Source: Acetobacterium fimetarium
GTDB taxonomy: Bacteria > Bacillota > Clostridia > Eubacteriales > Eubacteriaceae
Reading direction: 5' to 3'
Length of the DNA stretch: 64,000 nt
Assembly: GCF_014284475.1 (NCBI RefSeq)
Contig: NZ_WJBC01000015.1
Coordinates: forward strand, 1-64,000
Shown here: piece after piece, positions 25,657-35,219 of the stretch
Layout of the letters: every line of letters begins with the position of its first letter
Position numbering within the stretch: the stretch's first letter is position 1
The notes under the pieces: generated by a model
Database searches by the model: none
What the model was told of the DNA's origin: nothing
What the model saw: only the letters and a program-made list of their open reading frames with translations
Position numbers and translations under genes: made by a program

Positions 25657-26421
25657 TTACTCCTGTCTTTTCATAAATTCTTTCGCCAGAGCACGATATG
25701 CCTTTGCTCCTTTTGACGAATTGGCATACTCAAAAATGCTTTGTCCATAGCTTGGCGCTTCAGCCAGTCTGATATTCCTTGGAATCATTGTTTCATATAC
25801 CTTATCTTTGAAATAATCGACCACCTCATCAACCACCTGATTGGATAAGTTCGTCCGACTGTCAAACATGGTCATCAACACCCCTTCAATTTCCAGTTGC
25901 GGATTTAAGCCCTGTTTGACCAGACTGAAGGTGTTCATCAATTGACTTACGCCCTCTAAAGCATAAAACTCGCATTGAATGGGAATGAGTACGCTGTCTG
26001 CTATGGCCAATGCATTGATTGTCAACAACCCCAGCGACGGCGGACAGTCGATAAAAATATAATCGTAGTATTCCTTGATATTTTCGATGCAATTCTTCAG
26101 GCGTAATTCTCTTTGTGGCAAATTCGTCAGCTCAATCTCCGCTCCCGCTAAATCCGGATGTGACGGCAGGATATGAAGATTCTCATACGCTGTTGTCAGG
26201 ATAATCTGCTTCAAATCATCGCCATGGATGATCCCGTCATAAACGCTCTTTTTAAGATTGCTTTTTTCGATTCCAAATCCGCTGCTCGTATTTCCTTGTG
26301 GATCGATATCTATGACCAGAATGCGACATCCCTCCATACTCAGGGCAGTGGTTAAGTTAATGTTTGTGGTCGTTTTCCCGACGCCACCTTTTTGATTGAA
26401 TACTGCCACGATTTTCGCCAT
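25657..26421 (-). CDS. parA: Chromosome-partitioning ATPase ParA (Soj)
   Basis: 254 aa. The deviant Walker A KGGVGKTTTNINL is at residues 11-23, Walker A-prime is DIDPQGNTSSGFG, and Walker B is IFIDCPPSLGLLT. It partners ParB in origin segregation and can regulate DnaA. Two parS sites lie in its upstream region, so ParB bound there could influence this promoter. Confidence 0.97.
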   Translation of the reverse strand: MAKIVAVFNQKGGVGKTTTNINLTTALSMEGCRILVIDIDPQGNTSSGFGIEKSNLKKSVYDGIIHGDDLKQIILTTAYENLHILPSHPDLAGAEIELTNLPQRELRLKNCIENIKEYYDYIFIDCPPSLGLLTINALAIADSVLIPIQCEFYALEGVSQLMNTFSLVKQGLNPQLEIEGVLMTMFDSRTNLSNQVVDEVVDYFKDKVYETMIPRNIRLAEAPSYGQSIFEYANSSKGAKAYRALAKEFMKRQE

Positions 26422-26466
26422 GCTTTGCTCCTTATTTTTTGTTGATCATATTATTTGCTTTTTTCT

Positions 26467-26508
26467 ATCGAATCTATGATGTTTCACGTGAAACATCATA
26501 GATTCGAT
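26467..26508. promoter_or_regulatory. parS site inside a 42-bp perfect palindrome
   Basis: The 16-bp consensus parS TGTTTCACGTGAAACA is at 26480-26495. It is the centre of a perfect palindrome running from 26467 to 26508, with 13 extra base pairs on each side (arm ATCGAATCTATGA). It lies between rsmG and parA, about 6.9 kb left of the oriC region. No T-run follows on the minus strand, so the palindrome is not a standard terminator. Confidence 0.95.
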
Positions 26509-26581
26509 CGTGTGTAGTACTGAGCTTTGAATTTCTCCAGGGATTTCATCTGGCAGATTCAAAGTTCAGGCCGATTAAATA

Positions 26582-26597
26582 TGTTTCACGTGAAACA
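26582..26597. promoter_or_regulatory. Second parS site
   Basis: A perfect TGTTTCACGTGAAACA, 102 bp centre to centre from the first site. Here the palindrome extends only about one base further, so the extended symmetry of the first copy is not a general feature. Confidence 0.95.
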
Positions 26598-26644
26598 TCT
26601 CGAAAACCAGACAAATACTATCACATTACTCTTTATTTCTGCTT

Positions 26645-27379
26645 TTATTTGAACTCTTGCACCGGAAAGCCATCTTTCCTGATCTTTCCATTTGACCGCG
26701 GAAATTGTTTCGGCGTCTTTTTAACTTTATCAATATTAATTATAACATGAACATAGTCGCTTTGCAGTAATAAACCCTTTTTTACCTCTACTATTTCACC
26801 GCCGAGAATCTCAATTGGTTTTCTCGCCGCTTTTAACTCATCGGAATAGTCTTTCCCTTTCATTGGCAGAAACTGTCCGCCAACCCGTGTCAACGGCAAA
26901 CAGTATTCAGACAGCAGGGTTAAGTTAGCTACTGCCCGCGATGTCACCACATCATAGTGCTCCCGGTGTTGTGAATCCTGCCCGAATTCCTCGGCCCGTC
27001 CATGAAGGATGCTGATGTTTCTGATATCCAACTCCTCTGCAATCTCCTGCACGACATTCAGCTTCTTTTTTGTTGAATCCATGAGGGTAATGTCTGCATC
27101 TTCCAGCGCAATGGCCAATGGAATTCCCGGAAAGCCACCACCTGTTCCCACATCCAAAATTTTTGCTTTGTTGTTTTTAATCAGCTTGAGCAACGTCAGA
27201 GAATCCAAAATATGCAATTTAATAAATTCATCCTCATCGGTAATGCGGGTTAAATTGATGTACTGATTCTTTTCCAGTAATTGATCCATATATGCAATCA
27301 GCTTTTCTGCCTGCTTTTCACTGATAGCTATTTCAAACTGTGTTCCCAGTTCAATTAATTTCTGTCTGCGGTTATTCAT
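26645..27379 (-). CDS. rsmG: 16S rRNA (guanine-527-N7)-methyltransferase
   Basis: 244 aa. The SAM-binding motif is [18 protein letters not shown], preceded by [11 protein letters not shown], and SRAVANL follows. It forms m7G527 in 16S rRNA; loss gives low-level streptomycin resistance in other bacteria. It overlaps mnmG by 8 nt and is the last gene of the rpmH-to-rsmG series. Confidence 0.96.
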   Translation of the reverse strand: MNNRRQKLIELGTQFEIAISEKQAEKLIAYMDQLLEKNQYINLTRITDEDEFIKLHILDSLTLLKLIKNNKAKILDVGTGGGFPGIPLAIALEDADITLMDSTKKKLNVVQEIAEELDIRNISILHGRAEEFGQDSQHREHYDVVTSRAVANLTLLSEYCLPLTRVGGQFLPMKGKDYSDELKAARKPIEILGGEIVEVKKGLLLQSDYVHVIINIDKVKKTPKQFPRSNGKIRKDGFPVQEFK

Positions 27380-29279
27380 TTTCGCCCTCTTCCTTTTCTG
27401 TTTGGTTGCTCCGTCGCCGCTGTTCCAGTGCGATCAATAAAACGGATATATCCGCCGGCGAAACCCCTGAAATACGGGATGCCTGACCAATTGAAGTCGG
27501 TTTGATTTCCTGAAGTTTCTCAACTGCTTCTATTCGCAGCCCGCCGATGGCTTTGAAATCAATCGCTTTGGGTATCTTTTTATTTTCAAGTTTTTTGAAT
27601 TGCGCCACTTGCAGCAACTGTTTTTTAATGTAGCCCTCATATTTAATCTGCACTTCCACCTGCTCGACCACGCTCCAGTGGAGCAATGGCCGTTGTGGAT
27701 CAAAAGCAGCCGTTTGAAGATATTTTATTTCCGGTCGACGGATCAGCTCGCCCAATGATACGCTGTGTCTGATTTCTGAACTTCCAAGCTCCTTCAAGAT
27801 TACATTGTTCTCCTGGCTGGCTTTGACCTGGATTTGTTCCAGACGTTCTATTTCATTTTTTATCGCTGCTTTTTTCTTTAAAAACCGTTCGTATCGTTCA
27901 TCACTAATCAGCCCGACCCGGTGTCCGATCGGTGTCAGTCTCAAATCTGCATTATCCTGTCTGAGCAACAAGCGATATTCAGACCGTGACGTCATCATTC
28001 GATACGGTTCATCTATGCCTTTTGTTATAATATCGTCAATCAATACACCAATATAACCTTCGGAACGATCGATGATGACCGGTTGTTCACCCCGTGAATA
28101 TTGAGCCGCATTGATTCCTGCTATGACTCCCTGCGCGCCTGCTTCTTCATAACCGGACGTTCCGTTAATCTGTCCGGCAAAGAACAGCCCTGATATCTCT
28201 TTAGACTCCAGCGAAGCTTTCAAACGGGTTGGATGAATACAGTCGTATTCGATGGCGTACGCAGAGCGCATAAACTCGACCTTTTCCATCCCGGGAACGG
28301 TACGGTATAAAGCAATTTGAACATCTTCCGGCAGACATGAAGACATTCCCTGTACGTAAATTTCATTTGTTTTCAACCCTTCGGGTTCCATGAAAATCTG
28401 ATGACGTTCCTTATCATGAAAACGCATGACCTTTGTCTCAATGGAAGGACAATAACGGGGGCCGATGCCAACGACATCCCCTGTGTATAACGGTGATCTT
28501 TCAAGATTATCATTGATAATCTGATGTGTCTCCTTGTTTGTGTAAGTCAGATAGCAAGGCACCTGTTCAATTTCTATTTTTTCTGTCTCGAAGGAAAAAG
28601 GCACGATATGTTCGTCGCCTTCCTGAATGATCATCTTTGAATAATCCAGCGTCTTGGCATCAACTCTTGCCGGCGTTCCGGTTTTAAACCGCTGCAGCTG
28701 GATGCCGTTTTTTTCAAGGCTTGCCGACAAATACATTGCCGGGAACAAGCCGTTTGGCCCACTGTCATACTGGACATCCCCAATGAAAATGCGTCCTTTT
28801 AGATAAGTTCCGGAGCAGATTACTGCGGCTTTACAGGTATAAACGGCACCGGTATTGACCATCACACCGGTTATTTTGCCATTTTCAACCAGTATGTCGG
28901 TTGCTTCCTGCTGTTTTAAAAGCAAATTCTCCTGATTCTCGATGACCTGTTTCATTCTAAACTGATAGGCTTTCTTATCCGCCTGCGCCCGTGATGAATG
29001 GACGGCCGGCCCTTTTGCCGTATTCAGCATTTTGCACTGAATCATCGTTTCGTCAATATTTTTTCCCATTTCACCGCCAAGGGCATCGATTTCCCGCACC
29101 AGATGTCCCTTGCCGGTCCCGCCAATGGATGGATTGCAGGGCATCATCGCTACCGAATCCAAATTGATGGTCAAAAGAAGCGTTTTTAGTCCTAGTCTTG
29201 CACTGGCTAAAGCCGCCTCTGAACCAGCGTGTCCGGCGCCAACTACGATAACATCGTAGTCCCCTCCTGAGTAAGTCAT
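27372..29279 (-). CDS. mnmG: tRNA uridine-34 5-carboxymethylaminomethyl modification enzyme MnmG
   Basis: 635 aa from the ATG at 29279, preceded by GAGGAAAAAGG; the open frame extends 19 codons further into mnmE. FAD-binding motif [17 protein letters not shown], signature [12 protein letters not shown], and [20 protein letters not shown]. With MnmE it modifies the wobble uridine. The start lies 10 nt after mnmE. Confidence 0.97.
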   Translation of the reverse strand: MTYSGGDYDVIVVGAGHAGSEAALASARLGLKTLLLTINLDSVAMMPCNPSIGGTGKGHLVREIDALGGEMGKNIDETMIQCKMLNTAKGPAVHSSRAQADKKAYQFRMKQVIENQENLLLKQQEATDILVENGKITGVMVNTGAVYTCKAAVICSGTYLKGRIFIGDVQYDSGPNGLFPAMYLSASLEKNGIQLQRFKTGTPARVDAKTLDYSKMIIQEGDEHIVPFSFETEKIEIEQVPCYLTYTNKETHQIINDNLERSPLYTGDVVGIGPRYCPSIETKVMRFHDKERHQIFMEPEGLKTNEIYVQGMSSCLPEDVQIALYRTVPGMEKVEFMRSAYAIEYDCIHPTRLKASLESKEISGLFFAGQINGTSGYEEAGAQGVIAGINAAQYSRGEQPVIIDRSEGYIGVLIDDIITKGIDEPYRMMTSRSEYRLLLRQDNADLRLTPIGHRVGLISDERYERFLKKKAAIKNEIERLEQIQVKASQENNVILKELGSSEIRHSVSLGELIRRPEIKYLQTAAFDPQRPLLHWSVVEQVEVQIKYEGYIKKQLLQVAQFKKLENKKIPKAIDFKAIGGLRIEAVEKLQEIKPTSIGQASRISGVSPADISVLLIALEQRRRSNQTEKEEGENE

Positions 29280-29289
29280 CCTTTTTCCT

Positions 29290-30654
29290 CTACTTTCCAA
29301 TACAAAAATTCTTGAATATCTGATTGATAATATCAATTCCGACGGTTTTTCCGGTAATGCCGCGAAGCGATTCCAAGGCTTCCATCACATCAATTGAAAC
29401 CAGCTCAATCGGCATCTGGCTGTTCATCGTTAAAACCGCATTTTCCAAACTGCCTTTTGTTTTCTCCAGAAGCTGGATCTGTCGCGTGTTTGTAATCAGA
29501 TAATCTGCTTCCTGACTGACATTTCCTTCATAAACCATTTCGATCATTTTATTTTTCAGCACTTCAATTCCTGACTCTTCGATCAAAGACATGGGGATCC
29601 ACGGATCCGGGATCTCACCTTCTTTTCCCTCGATGACATCGGTTTTGTTCGCGATATAAATTGTTTTTCTGTTCTTCAATAATGCCATGATCTCTTTTTC
29701 TGCATCCGACATTTCTTTGGATATGTCGCGCATGAAAATGACCAGGGTTGTTTGATTCAAAAGGGCCTTTGATTTTTCGACGCCTATTTTTTCGACAACA
29801 TTATCGGTTTCACGGATTCCCGCCGTATCAATCATTTTAAATGGAATTCCCTCAATGTTGATATACTCTTCGATGGTATCCCGTGTGGTTCCGGGAACAT
29901 CTGTGACAATGGCTTTGTTTTCCATCAGCAGCGTATTGAGTAGCGACGATTTCCCGACATTGGGCTCCCCTAAAATGGCGGTGGTAATGCCTTCACGATA
30001 TATTTTTCCGGTTTCTGCCACCGCCAGAATATCTTCAATTTTTTTAATCAAATTCTTTATTTCATCATCAATAAATTGAAAGGTGATATCCTCGATATCG
30101 TATTCCGGATAATCGATATTCACTTCCATATGAGACAAAATATCGATGAGAACCTGATCCAGCTCTTCCAACTTCTCTGACAGTCTTCCTTCCAGTTGCG
30201 CCACCGAGTATTCCAGGCTCTTTTCCGTTTTAGCGTTAATGATATCCATGACCGCTTCTGCTTGAGCAAGGTCCAGCCGTCCATTTAAAAATGCCCGCTT
30301 GGTAAATTCTCCCGGTTCCGCCAAACGCGCACCGGACTCGATCACCAGTTTTAATATCTTACGCATGGGCACAATCCCCCCATGACAGTTAATTTCGACG
30401 ACATCTTCAGCCGTATATGAGTGGGGAGCCTTCATTTTTGAAATTAGGACTTCATCAATATCCTTTTTTGCAATTGGATCAATAATTCTTCCATAAAGCA
30501 ACTGATGGCTTTCCGCGGCATCCAATGTTCTTCCCTTTGGATTTACAAACAGCCGGTTGCCAATTTCTATGGCTTTATTTCCACTGATTCTTATGATTCC
30601 AATTCCTGCTCCGCCCATGCCGGTGGCAACTGCAGCAATTGTATCTTCATTCAT
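29290..30654 (-). CDS. mnmE: tRNA modification GTPase MnmE
   Basis: 454 aa from the ATG at 30654, where the family usually begins ([20 protein letters not shown]). A GTG five codons upstream has a better Shine-Dalgarno (AGGAG, 6 nt), so the start is not certain. Folate-binding N-domain, G domain with [21 protein letters not shown], and NKTD, and the C-terminal CIGK with the cysteine typical of MnmE. Works with MnmG. Confidence 0.96.
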   Translation of the reverse strand: MNEDTIAAVATGMGGAGIGIIRISGNKAIEIGNRLFVNPKGRTLDAAESHQLLYGRIIDPIAKKDIDEVLISKMKAPHSYTAEDVVEINCHGGIVPMRKILKLVIESGARLAEPGEFTKRAFLNGRLDLAQAEAVMDIINAKTEKSLEYSVAQLEGRLSEKLEELDQVLIDILSHMEVNIDYPEYDIEDITFQFIDDEIKNLIKKIEDILAVAETGKIYREGITTAILGEPNVGKSSLLNTLLMENKAIVTDVPGTTRDTIEEYINIEGIPFKMIDTAGIRETDNVVEKIGVEKSKALLNQTTLVIFMRDISKEMSDAEKEIMALLKNRKTIYIANKTDVIEGKEGEIPDPWIPMSLIEESGIEVLKNKMIEMVYEGNVSQEADYLITNTRQIQLLEKTKGSLENAVLTMNSQMPIELVSIDVMEALESLRGITGKTVGIDIINQIFKNFCIGK

Positions 30655-30749
30655 TAATAAGACTTCCACTTTTTTCTCCTGACTAAATAATTCTTTCCTA
30701 ACATGTAATGATATAATAAATTGCTACCGCTGACAAGAGGAGTGCTGAT

Positions 30750-30794
30750 AAAAAAAACGTGTTGCATCATAACTAAAAGTTATTCTGCAACACG
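30750..30794 (-). terminator. Terminator or attenuator between jag and mnmE
   Basis: CGTGTTGCA (30758-30766) and TGCAACACG (30786-30794) form a 9-bp stem with an A/T-rich loop that can pair further. On the minus strand a run of eight T follows (30750-30757). It would separate rpmH-jag from mnmE-mnmG-rsmG, at least in part. Confidence 0.82.
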
Positions 30795-30806
30795 CCCTTT
30801 ATATTC

Positions 30807-31436
30807 TTAGTTTTTATCTTTTAACTGGATGACAACACGCCGATACGGTTCTTCACCTTCACTAAATGTAAAGACCTTATCATTATTCTGCAGTTTGGCG
30901 TGAATCACGCGTCGTTCCGACGGATTCATTGGCTCAAGTATCATTTTCTTTTGATAATAAACCGCTTTATTCGCCATTTTTTCACCAAGATCCTCTAATG
31001 TCTTTTCGCGTTTGGCACGATAATTTTCTGTATCCAGAACCACTCTGACATAATCTTCTTTTTTTCGATTAATAACTAAACTTACCAGGTACTGAAGCGA
31101 ATCCAAGGTTTGGCCCCGGCGTCCGATAAGAACACCCATATCCTTGCCTTCCAGATTAATGAATAAAATACTGTCTTCAAGACGCATCTGAATATTACAG
31201 CTGACTTTCATAGCATTGAATACTTCATTTAGAAAATCAAAGGCCCGTTGTTGTGGATCATTGATGAGCTTTACTTCAACAATCGCCTCCTTTTTTCCAA
31301 ACAGCTTCATTAAACCACTGTCCGGCACTTGCAATACATTTGTTTCAACTTGATCCATAGTAACTCCGAGCTGCTGCAAACCATCATTAATTGCATCTTC
31401 TACGGTTTTACCAGTACCCGTTACTGACTTATTCAT
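30807..31436 (-). CDS. khpB: RNA-binding protein Jag/KhpB
   Basis: 209 aa. The Jag N-terminal domain (VTGTGKTVEDAINDGLQQLG) is followed by a KH domain with GVLIGRRGQTLDSLQYLV and an R3H domain (NPSERRVIHAKLQNN). RNA-binding regulator of cell division and wall synthesis in Gram-positives, often encoded next to yidC (spoIIIJ), as here. Confidence 0.95.
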   Translation of the reverse strand: MNKSVTGTGKTVEDAINDGLQQLGVTMDQVETNVLQVPDSGLMKLFGKKEAIVEVKLINDPQQRAFDFLNEVFNAMKVSCNIQMRLEDSILFINLEGKDMGVLIGRRGQTLDSLQYLVSLVINRKKEDYVRVVLDTENYRAKREKTLEDLGEKMANKAVYYQKKMILEPMNPSERRVIHAKLQNNDKVFTFSEGEEPYRRVVIQLKDKN

Positions 31437-31464
31437 TCTTCCTCCCCTTAGCTTTCAGTTCATT

Positions 31465-32415
31465 TTATTTGTTATTATAACGTTCCTTAGCATTTTGATA
31501 GGCTTCTTCCTGCGCTTCATCTCTTTGTGGAATTTCAGCTGCTGGTTTTTTTCTTTGTTGCGCCGGTTTTTGCGGTATTTTCTTGTTAGAAGCCGGTTTT
31601 GTCAAAGGTTTTTTGGGTTCACTATCTTGACCGTCTTTGTTTTTCTTCTTTTTTTGATCATATGGATTATTCGCAGCTCTTTTTGCGGCAATTTCCGCTC
31701 TTTTTTCTTCTTCAGCTTCTCTGACGCGTCGTTCAGCTTCCTCAACTGAAAAATCTGGTTCCGGGATACGCATCATAATAAATTGTTGAACAAATGTAAA
31801 TATATTCTGAACAACCCAGTACAAAGCAACACCGGCCGGCATATTGATGGCCATATAGCCAATCATGATTGGCATAAAATACAACATGACTTTTTGCGTT
31901 TTGGCATTGGGATCATTGGCATCCGCGTTTGGCGAGATGGACATCGTGAATTTTTGAGTAGCAAAAGTAAAGACTGCTGCCAAAACAGGCAATATGTAAT
32001 ACGGATCCGTATTACTAAGGCTATTCATCCATAAAAAGGACATGTCAAAGCTACCTTGAGTACCATTAAATACCCATTTTTGAGGATTAAGCAAGGTTTG
32101 ATACAAACCGATTAGAATTGGAAATTGTATCAATAGCGGCAGACAGCCTGCGGCGGGATTGATCTTGAATGTCTGATATAACTTTAACGTCTCTTCGTTT
32201 AATTTCTCTTTGTTATTCTTGAACTTTTTCTGTAATTTCTGTAATTCCGGCTGAAGGCGCTGCATGTCCTTCATTGATTTTGTCTGCTTAATATTAAGCG
32301 GAAGTAGGCAAACCTTGGCTATTATTGTGAATATGATGATTGCCCAACCATAATTGTGAACAATTTCGAAAATTTGGAAAAGTATCCATCCAAAAATCTG
32401 GTATAAAAAATCCAT
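31465..32415 (-). CDS. yidC: Membrane protein insertase YidC (SpoIIIJ/OxaA)
   Basis: 316 aa, the short Gram-positive form without the large periplasmic domain. Five membrane helices: WAIIIFTIIAKVCLLPLNIK opens the core, and the AAGCLPLLIQFPILIGLYQT hairpin is conserved. The C-terminal 80 residues are hydrophilic and basic (KKPLTKPASNKKIPQKPAQQ), typical of ribosome-binding tails. It inserts membrane proteins alone or with SecYEG. Confidence 0.96.
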   Translation of the reverse strand: MDFLYQIFGWILFQIFEIVHNYGWAIIIFTIIAKVCLLPLNIKQTKSMKDMQRLQPELQKLQKKFKNNKEKLNEETLKLYQTFKINPAAGCLPLLIQFPILIGLYQTLLNPQKWVFNGTQGSFDMSFLWMNSLSNTDPYYILPVLAAVFTFATQKFTMSISPNADANDPNAKTQKVMLYFMPIMIGYMAINMPAGVALYWVVQNIFTFVQQFIMMRIPEPDFSVEEAERRVREAEEEKRAEIAAKRAANNPYDQKKKKNKDGQDSEPKKPLTKPASNKKIPQKPAQQRKKPAAEIPQRDEAQEEAYQNAKERYNNK

Positions 32416-32452
32416 TCTTTAACTCCTTAAAGTATTTTTCCCTAAATCTTCT

Positions 32453-32665
32453 TCAGGGAAGGGGATCATATCCCCCGGGATTAAAAGGATGGCATCTAAG
32501 AATTCGTTTTCCACCCAAGTAGCTCCCTTTTATTACGCCATATTTTTCAACAGCCATAATAAAATATTCTGAACAAGTTGGACTAAAACGACAATTTTTT
32601 CCTAAAAAGGGGGAAATACATTTCTGATACCCTCTTACAATCACGACTAGGAATTTCTTTATCAT
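32453..32665 (-). CDS. yidD: Membrane protein insertion efficiency factor YidD
   Basis: 70 aa. Contains the family core [20 protein letters not shown] and ends in [10 protein letters not shown]. It begins one base after the rnpA stop, between rnpA and yidC, the usual place. Confidence 0.96.
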   Translation of the reverse strand: MIKKFLVVIVRGYQKCISPFLGKNCRFSPTCSEYFIMAVEKYGVIKGSYLGGKRILRCHPFNPGGYDPLP

Positions 32666-32666
32666 C

Positions 32667-33008
32667 TTATGGCCTCATGAGATTCTTCTTATAAAACAAA
32701 TGTATTAATGATTTTTCTAAACTGCTAAACGGCACTTGGGTAATGGATTCCTTAGCAATTAAAATAATATCATAACCCTTTGAAAAAGAATCCTCATTCC
32801 GACGATATGCCTCTTTAGTTCTTCTCTTTATTTTATTTCGTATTACAGCTCTTTTGGAAACTTTTTTACTGACAATGATCCCCAAACGATTTTCACCAAG
32901 ATCATTCTTTATATAATAGAATACAAAAGCTTTGTTTCCAAATACATCCCCCTTTTGAAAAACACGTTTAAATTCATTTTCTTTTTTTAGGGAATTTATC
33001 TTTACCAA
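32667..33008 (-). CDS. rnpA: Ribonuclease P protein component
   Basis: 113 aa. The RNR motif region is [20 protein letters not shown]. The start is TTG with AGGAG 7 nt upstream. It binds the P RNA and matures tRNA 5' ends. Located between rpmH and yidD. Confidence 0.95.
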   Translation of the reverse strand: MVKINSLKKENEFKRVFQKGDVFGNKAFVFYYIKNDLGENRLGIIVSKKVSKRAVIRNKIKRRTKEAYRRNEDSFSKGYDIILIAKESITQVPFSSLEKSLIHLFYKKNLMRP

Positions 33009-33038
33009 AGGAAGTCTCCTTAATTTTTATTAAACAAA

Positions 33039-33061
33039 AGACCGCTTTTGAAAAACGGTCT
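33039..33061 (-). terminator. Hairpin between rpmH and rnpA
   Basis: AGACCG (33039-33044) and CGGTCT (33056-33061) pair, with TTTTGTTT after the stem on the minus strand. It may partly attenuate or process the transcript and so raise L34 over RNase P protein output. Confidence 0.6.
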
Positions 33062-33069
33062 ACAAAGGA

Positions 33070-33204
33070 TTATGCTGATAATTTTTCTCTTCCTTTTTGT
33101 CTTCTTTTCTTCAAAATAAGCCGACCACTTTTAGCAGACATTCTTTTTCTGAAACCATGCTCTTTTTTACGTTGTCTAACTTTTGGTTGATAAGTTCTTT
33201 TCAC
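33070..33204 (-). CDS. rpmH: 50S ribosomal protein L34
   Basis: 44 aa from a GTG at 33204, with a G-rich Shine-Dalgarno (AGGGGGTG) upstream; a longer frame to 33321 is not supported, since the family starts (M)KRTYQPK. The body [16 protein letters not shown] is typical, ending in [14 protein letters not shown]. First gene of the operon that continues through rnpA, yidD, yidC and jag. Confidence 0.95.
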   Translation of the reverse strand: MKRTYQPKVRQRKKEHGFRKRMSAKSGRLILKKRRQKGREKLSA

Positions 33205-33270
33205 TTCGACACCCCCTGACTTTCTCTTTATATTCATTTGTTTACAAGCTAATAAGACTTTTACCCTAAA

Positions 33271-33299
33271 ATTATATAGTTTTGCCCATTCTCTGTCAA
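33271..33299 (-). promoter_or_regulatory. Consensus promoter of rpmH operon
   Basis: TTGACA (33299-33294), a 17-bp spacer and TATAAT (33276-33271): a perfect sigma-A type promoter. It faces away from dnaA and transcribes rpmH and the genes beyond. Confidence 0.9.
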
Positions 33300-33411
33300 G
33301 TTTTATTATTCTACTACACAAAACTTTTATGAACCTTTAGGTTTATTTTAATTTTATTGAATGCCAATTAACAATTTGTTATACTGGTATCAGAAATAAT
33401 CTGTGGATAAG

Positions 33412-33626
33412 TTGATAACATTAGTGCATTAATCCACATTTTCAGCGATTTTGTGGATTAATTGGGGATAACTTGTGCATATTTTATGAACAGGCTTATC
33501 TTTTCATCTTTTCTTGTTGGGATAACTTATTTATTTTATCCACAGTTTTTATCAACTTTTACTTGATTTTTTTATGTATTCACATTAAAATGGACTTCCT
33601 GTGCATAAAAAATAACTTTATCCACA
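33412..33626. other. oriC, dnaA-upstream DnaA-box cluster
   Basis: Three perfect DnaA boxes TTATCCACA: 33412-33420 (minus strand), 33536-33544 (plus) and 33618-33626 (plus). Two one-mismatch boxes TAATCCACA lie at 33430-33438 (plus) and 33452-33460 (minus), and TTATCCCCA at 33463-33471 (minus). The 33322-33667 gap has no gene. This is the incA-like half of a bipartite origin. Confidence 0.92.
33563..33591 (+). promoter_or_regulatory. Candidate dnaA promoter
   Basis: TTGATT (33563-33568), a 17-bp spacer and TAAAAT (33586-33591). Perfect DnaA boxes lie on each side (33536 and 33618), consistent with autoregulation by DnaA. Confidence 0.65.
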
Positions 33627-33667
33627 ATGATAGTATTTAAATTTTTAAGAAATTGGAGGTTCATTTA

Positions 33668-35023
33668 ATGGACACTTCGTTTAAAAAAATATGGGATTCC
33701 GCACTCGAACTAATCAAACCCGATATTAGTCCAACCAGTTTCAATACCTGGTTTTTAAAAATCAAACCCATAAATTATGTAAACAACACCTATTATTTTT
33801 TATCTGAAAATGAATTCGAAAAAGGAATTCTAGAAAGCCGCCACATTCCTCTGATTACCAATGCTTTAGCCGAAGTTACCGGAAAACCAGGATCTGTTAA
33901 AATTGTCCTGAAAGAGGAAGATGCGATGCTTTCCCCGGAAACCGCAACCCCTAATGCATCCCACTCAATCGTTGATGATAAAGTTTCTTCCTATCAAAAT
34001 AGTTCCATGAATCCAAAATATACATTTGATAGTTTTGTAATCGGAGAAAACAACCGTTTTGCCCATGCTGCTTGTGTGGCTGTTTCAGAGGCCCCTTCCG
34101 AGCGATACAACCCGCTGTTTATTTATGGTGGTGTTGGTTTAGGTAAAACCCACCTCATGCAAGCGATCGGACATTATATTTTATCCTATGCACCGCATAA
34201 AAAGGTTGTCTATGTTTCCTGCGAAAAATTCACCAATGATTTTATCGATGCCATTCAGAATAAAACAAATATTTCTTTTAGAAACAAATACCGCAGTGCC
34301 GATATTCTTTTAATCGATGATATTCAATTCTTAGCTAAAAAAGAAGGAACTCAGGAAGAATTCTTTCATACCTTCAATACCCTTCAGCAGGAAAACAAGC
34401 AGATTGTGATTAGCAGCGACCGTCCGCCAAAAGAAATACCCACGCTGGAAGAACGTTTGCGTTCGCGTTTTGAAAGTGGACTGATTACCGATATCTACGC
34501 GCCAAATTTTGAAACCCGGATTGCCATTATCCGAAAAAAAGCCGAATCCTTCAGTGATGAAATTCCCAATGAAGTTTTAAGTTTCATTGCCGACAGTATT
34601 CATTCAAATATTCGAGAACTTGAAGGCGCATTAACAACTGTTTTCGCGTATTCAAAACTTCATAAAGTTCCTATCAATATTGAATCGGCAAAAGTTGCCC
34701 TAAAAGATATTTTTAGAAAAAAAGAAGATATTGTCATTACCAGTGAATATATAAAGGAAGTTACTGCAAAATACTTCAATATTACCGTGGAAGATATGAA
34801 TTCCAAAAAAAGAACCCGTGCCATCTCCGTTCCCCGACAAGTGGCTATGTACATCACCCGCGATATTACCGAACTTTCACTGCCGCGGATCGGTGAAGAA
34901 TTTGGTGGCCGAGATCATTCGACTGTGATTCATGCCTGCCAGAAGATAACAGAAGAAATGGCAAACAACACCGATTTTAAAAATTTGATCCTGCGGATCC
35001 AGCGGGAAATCAATGGCAATTAA
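33668..35023 (+). CDS. dnaA: Chromosomal replication initiator DnaA
   Basis: 451 aa from the ATG at 33668, preceded by TTGGAGG; the frame opens at a TTG inside that site. Domain I (residues 1-85), a short linker with serines, AAA+ domain III with FIYGGVGLGKTHLMQA, Walker B LLIDDIQFLA, and domain IV with the DNA-binding signature GRDHSTVIHACQKI. Initiates replication at the flanking boxes. Confidence 0.98.
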   Translation: MDTSFKKIWDSALELIKPDISPTSFNTWFLKIKPINYVNNTYYFLSENEFEKGILESRHIPLITNALAEVTGKPGSVKIVLKEEDAMLSPETATPNASHSIVDDKVSSYQNSSMNPKYTFDSFVIGENNRFAHAACVAVSEAPSERYNPLFIYGGVGLGKTHLMQAIGHYILSYAPHKKVVYVSCEKFTNDFIDAIQNKTNISFRNKYRSADILLIDDIQFLAKKEGTQEEFFHTFNTLQQENKQIVISSDRPPKEIPTLEERLRSRFESGLITDIYAPNFETRIAIIRKKAESFSDEIPNEVLSFIADSIHSNIRELEGALTTVFAYSKLHKVPINIESAKVALKDIFRKKEDIVITSEYIKEVTAKYFNITVEDMNSKKRTRAISVPRQVAMYITRDITELSLPRIGEEFGGRDHSTVIHACQKITEEMANNTDFKNLILRIQREINGN

Positions 35024-35054
35024 TAATCACAATTTATCCTTTTAATTGAACCAC

Positions 35055-35185
35055 TTATCAACAGTTTATCCCCTTTGCTTTTTTCGTTTTTTCGATAGTG
35101 CAAAGCGCTTTGGGAGGTTATCAACAATATCAACACCCCCTACTACTATTACTATTATTTAAATATATAATAATATATATAAAAA
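35055..35185 (+). other. oriC unwinding region with DnaA boxes and DnaA-trio
   Basis: Between dnaA and dnaN lie two one-mismatch boxes TTATCAACA (35055-35063 and 35118-35126), the palindrome CAAAGCGCTTTG (35101-35112), a C-rich cluster (CACCCCC, about 35134-35140), then TACTACTATTACTATTATTT (35141-35160). Read on the other strand this is a row of 3'-GAT/AAT-5' triplets, the DnaA-trio. An A/T-only stretch (about 35153-35182) follows and is the likely unwinding element. Confidence 0.85.
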
Positions 35186-35219
35186 CGGTGTGCTAAAAAT
35201 TTACAGAAGAGGTTTTTTC

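Noticed and set aside
26467-26508. The 42-bp palindrome as an intrinsic terminator of rsmG
   Set aside because: The stem would be strong, but no T-run follows it on the minus strand and its centre is a perfect parS.
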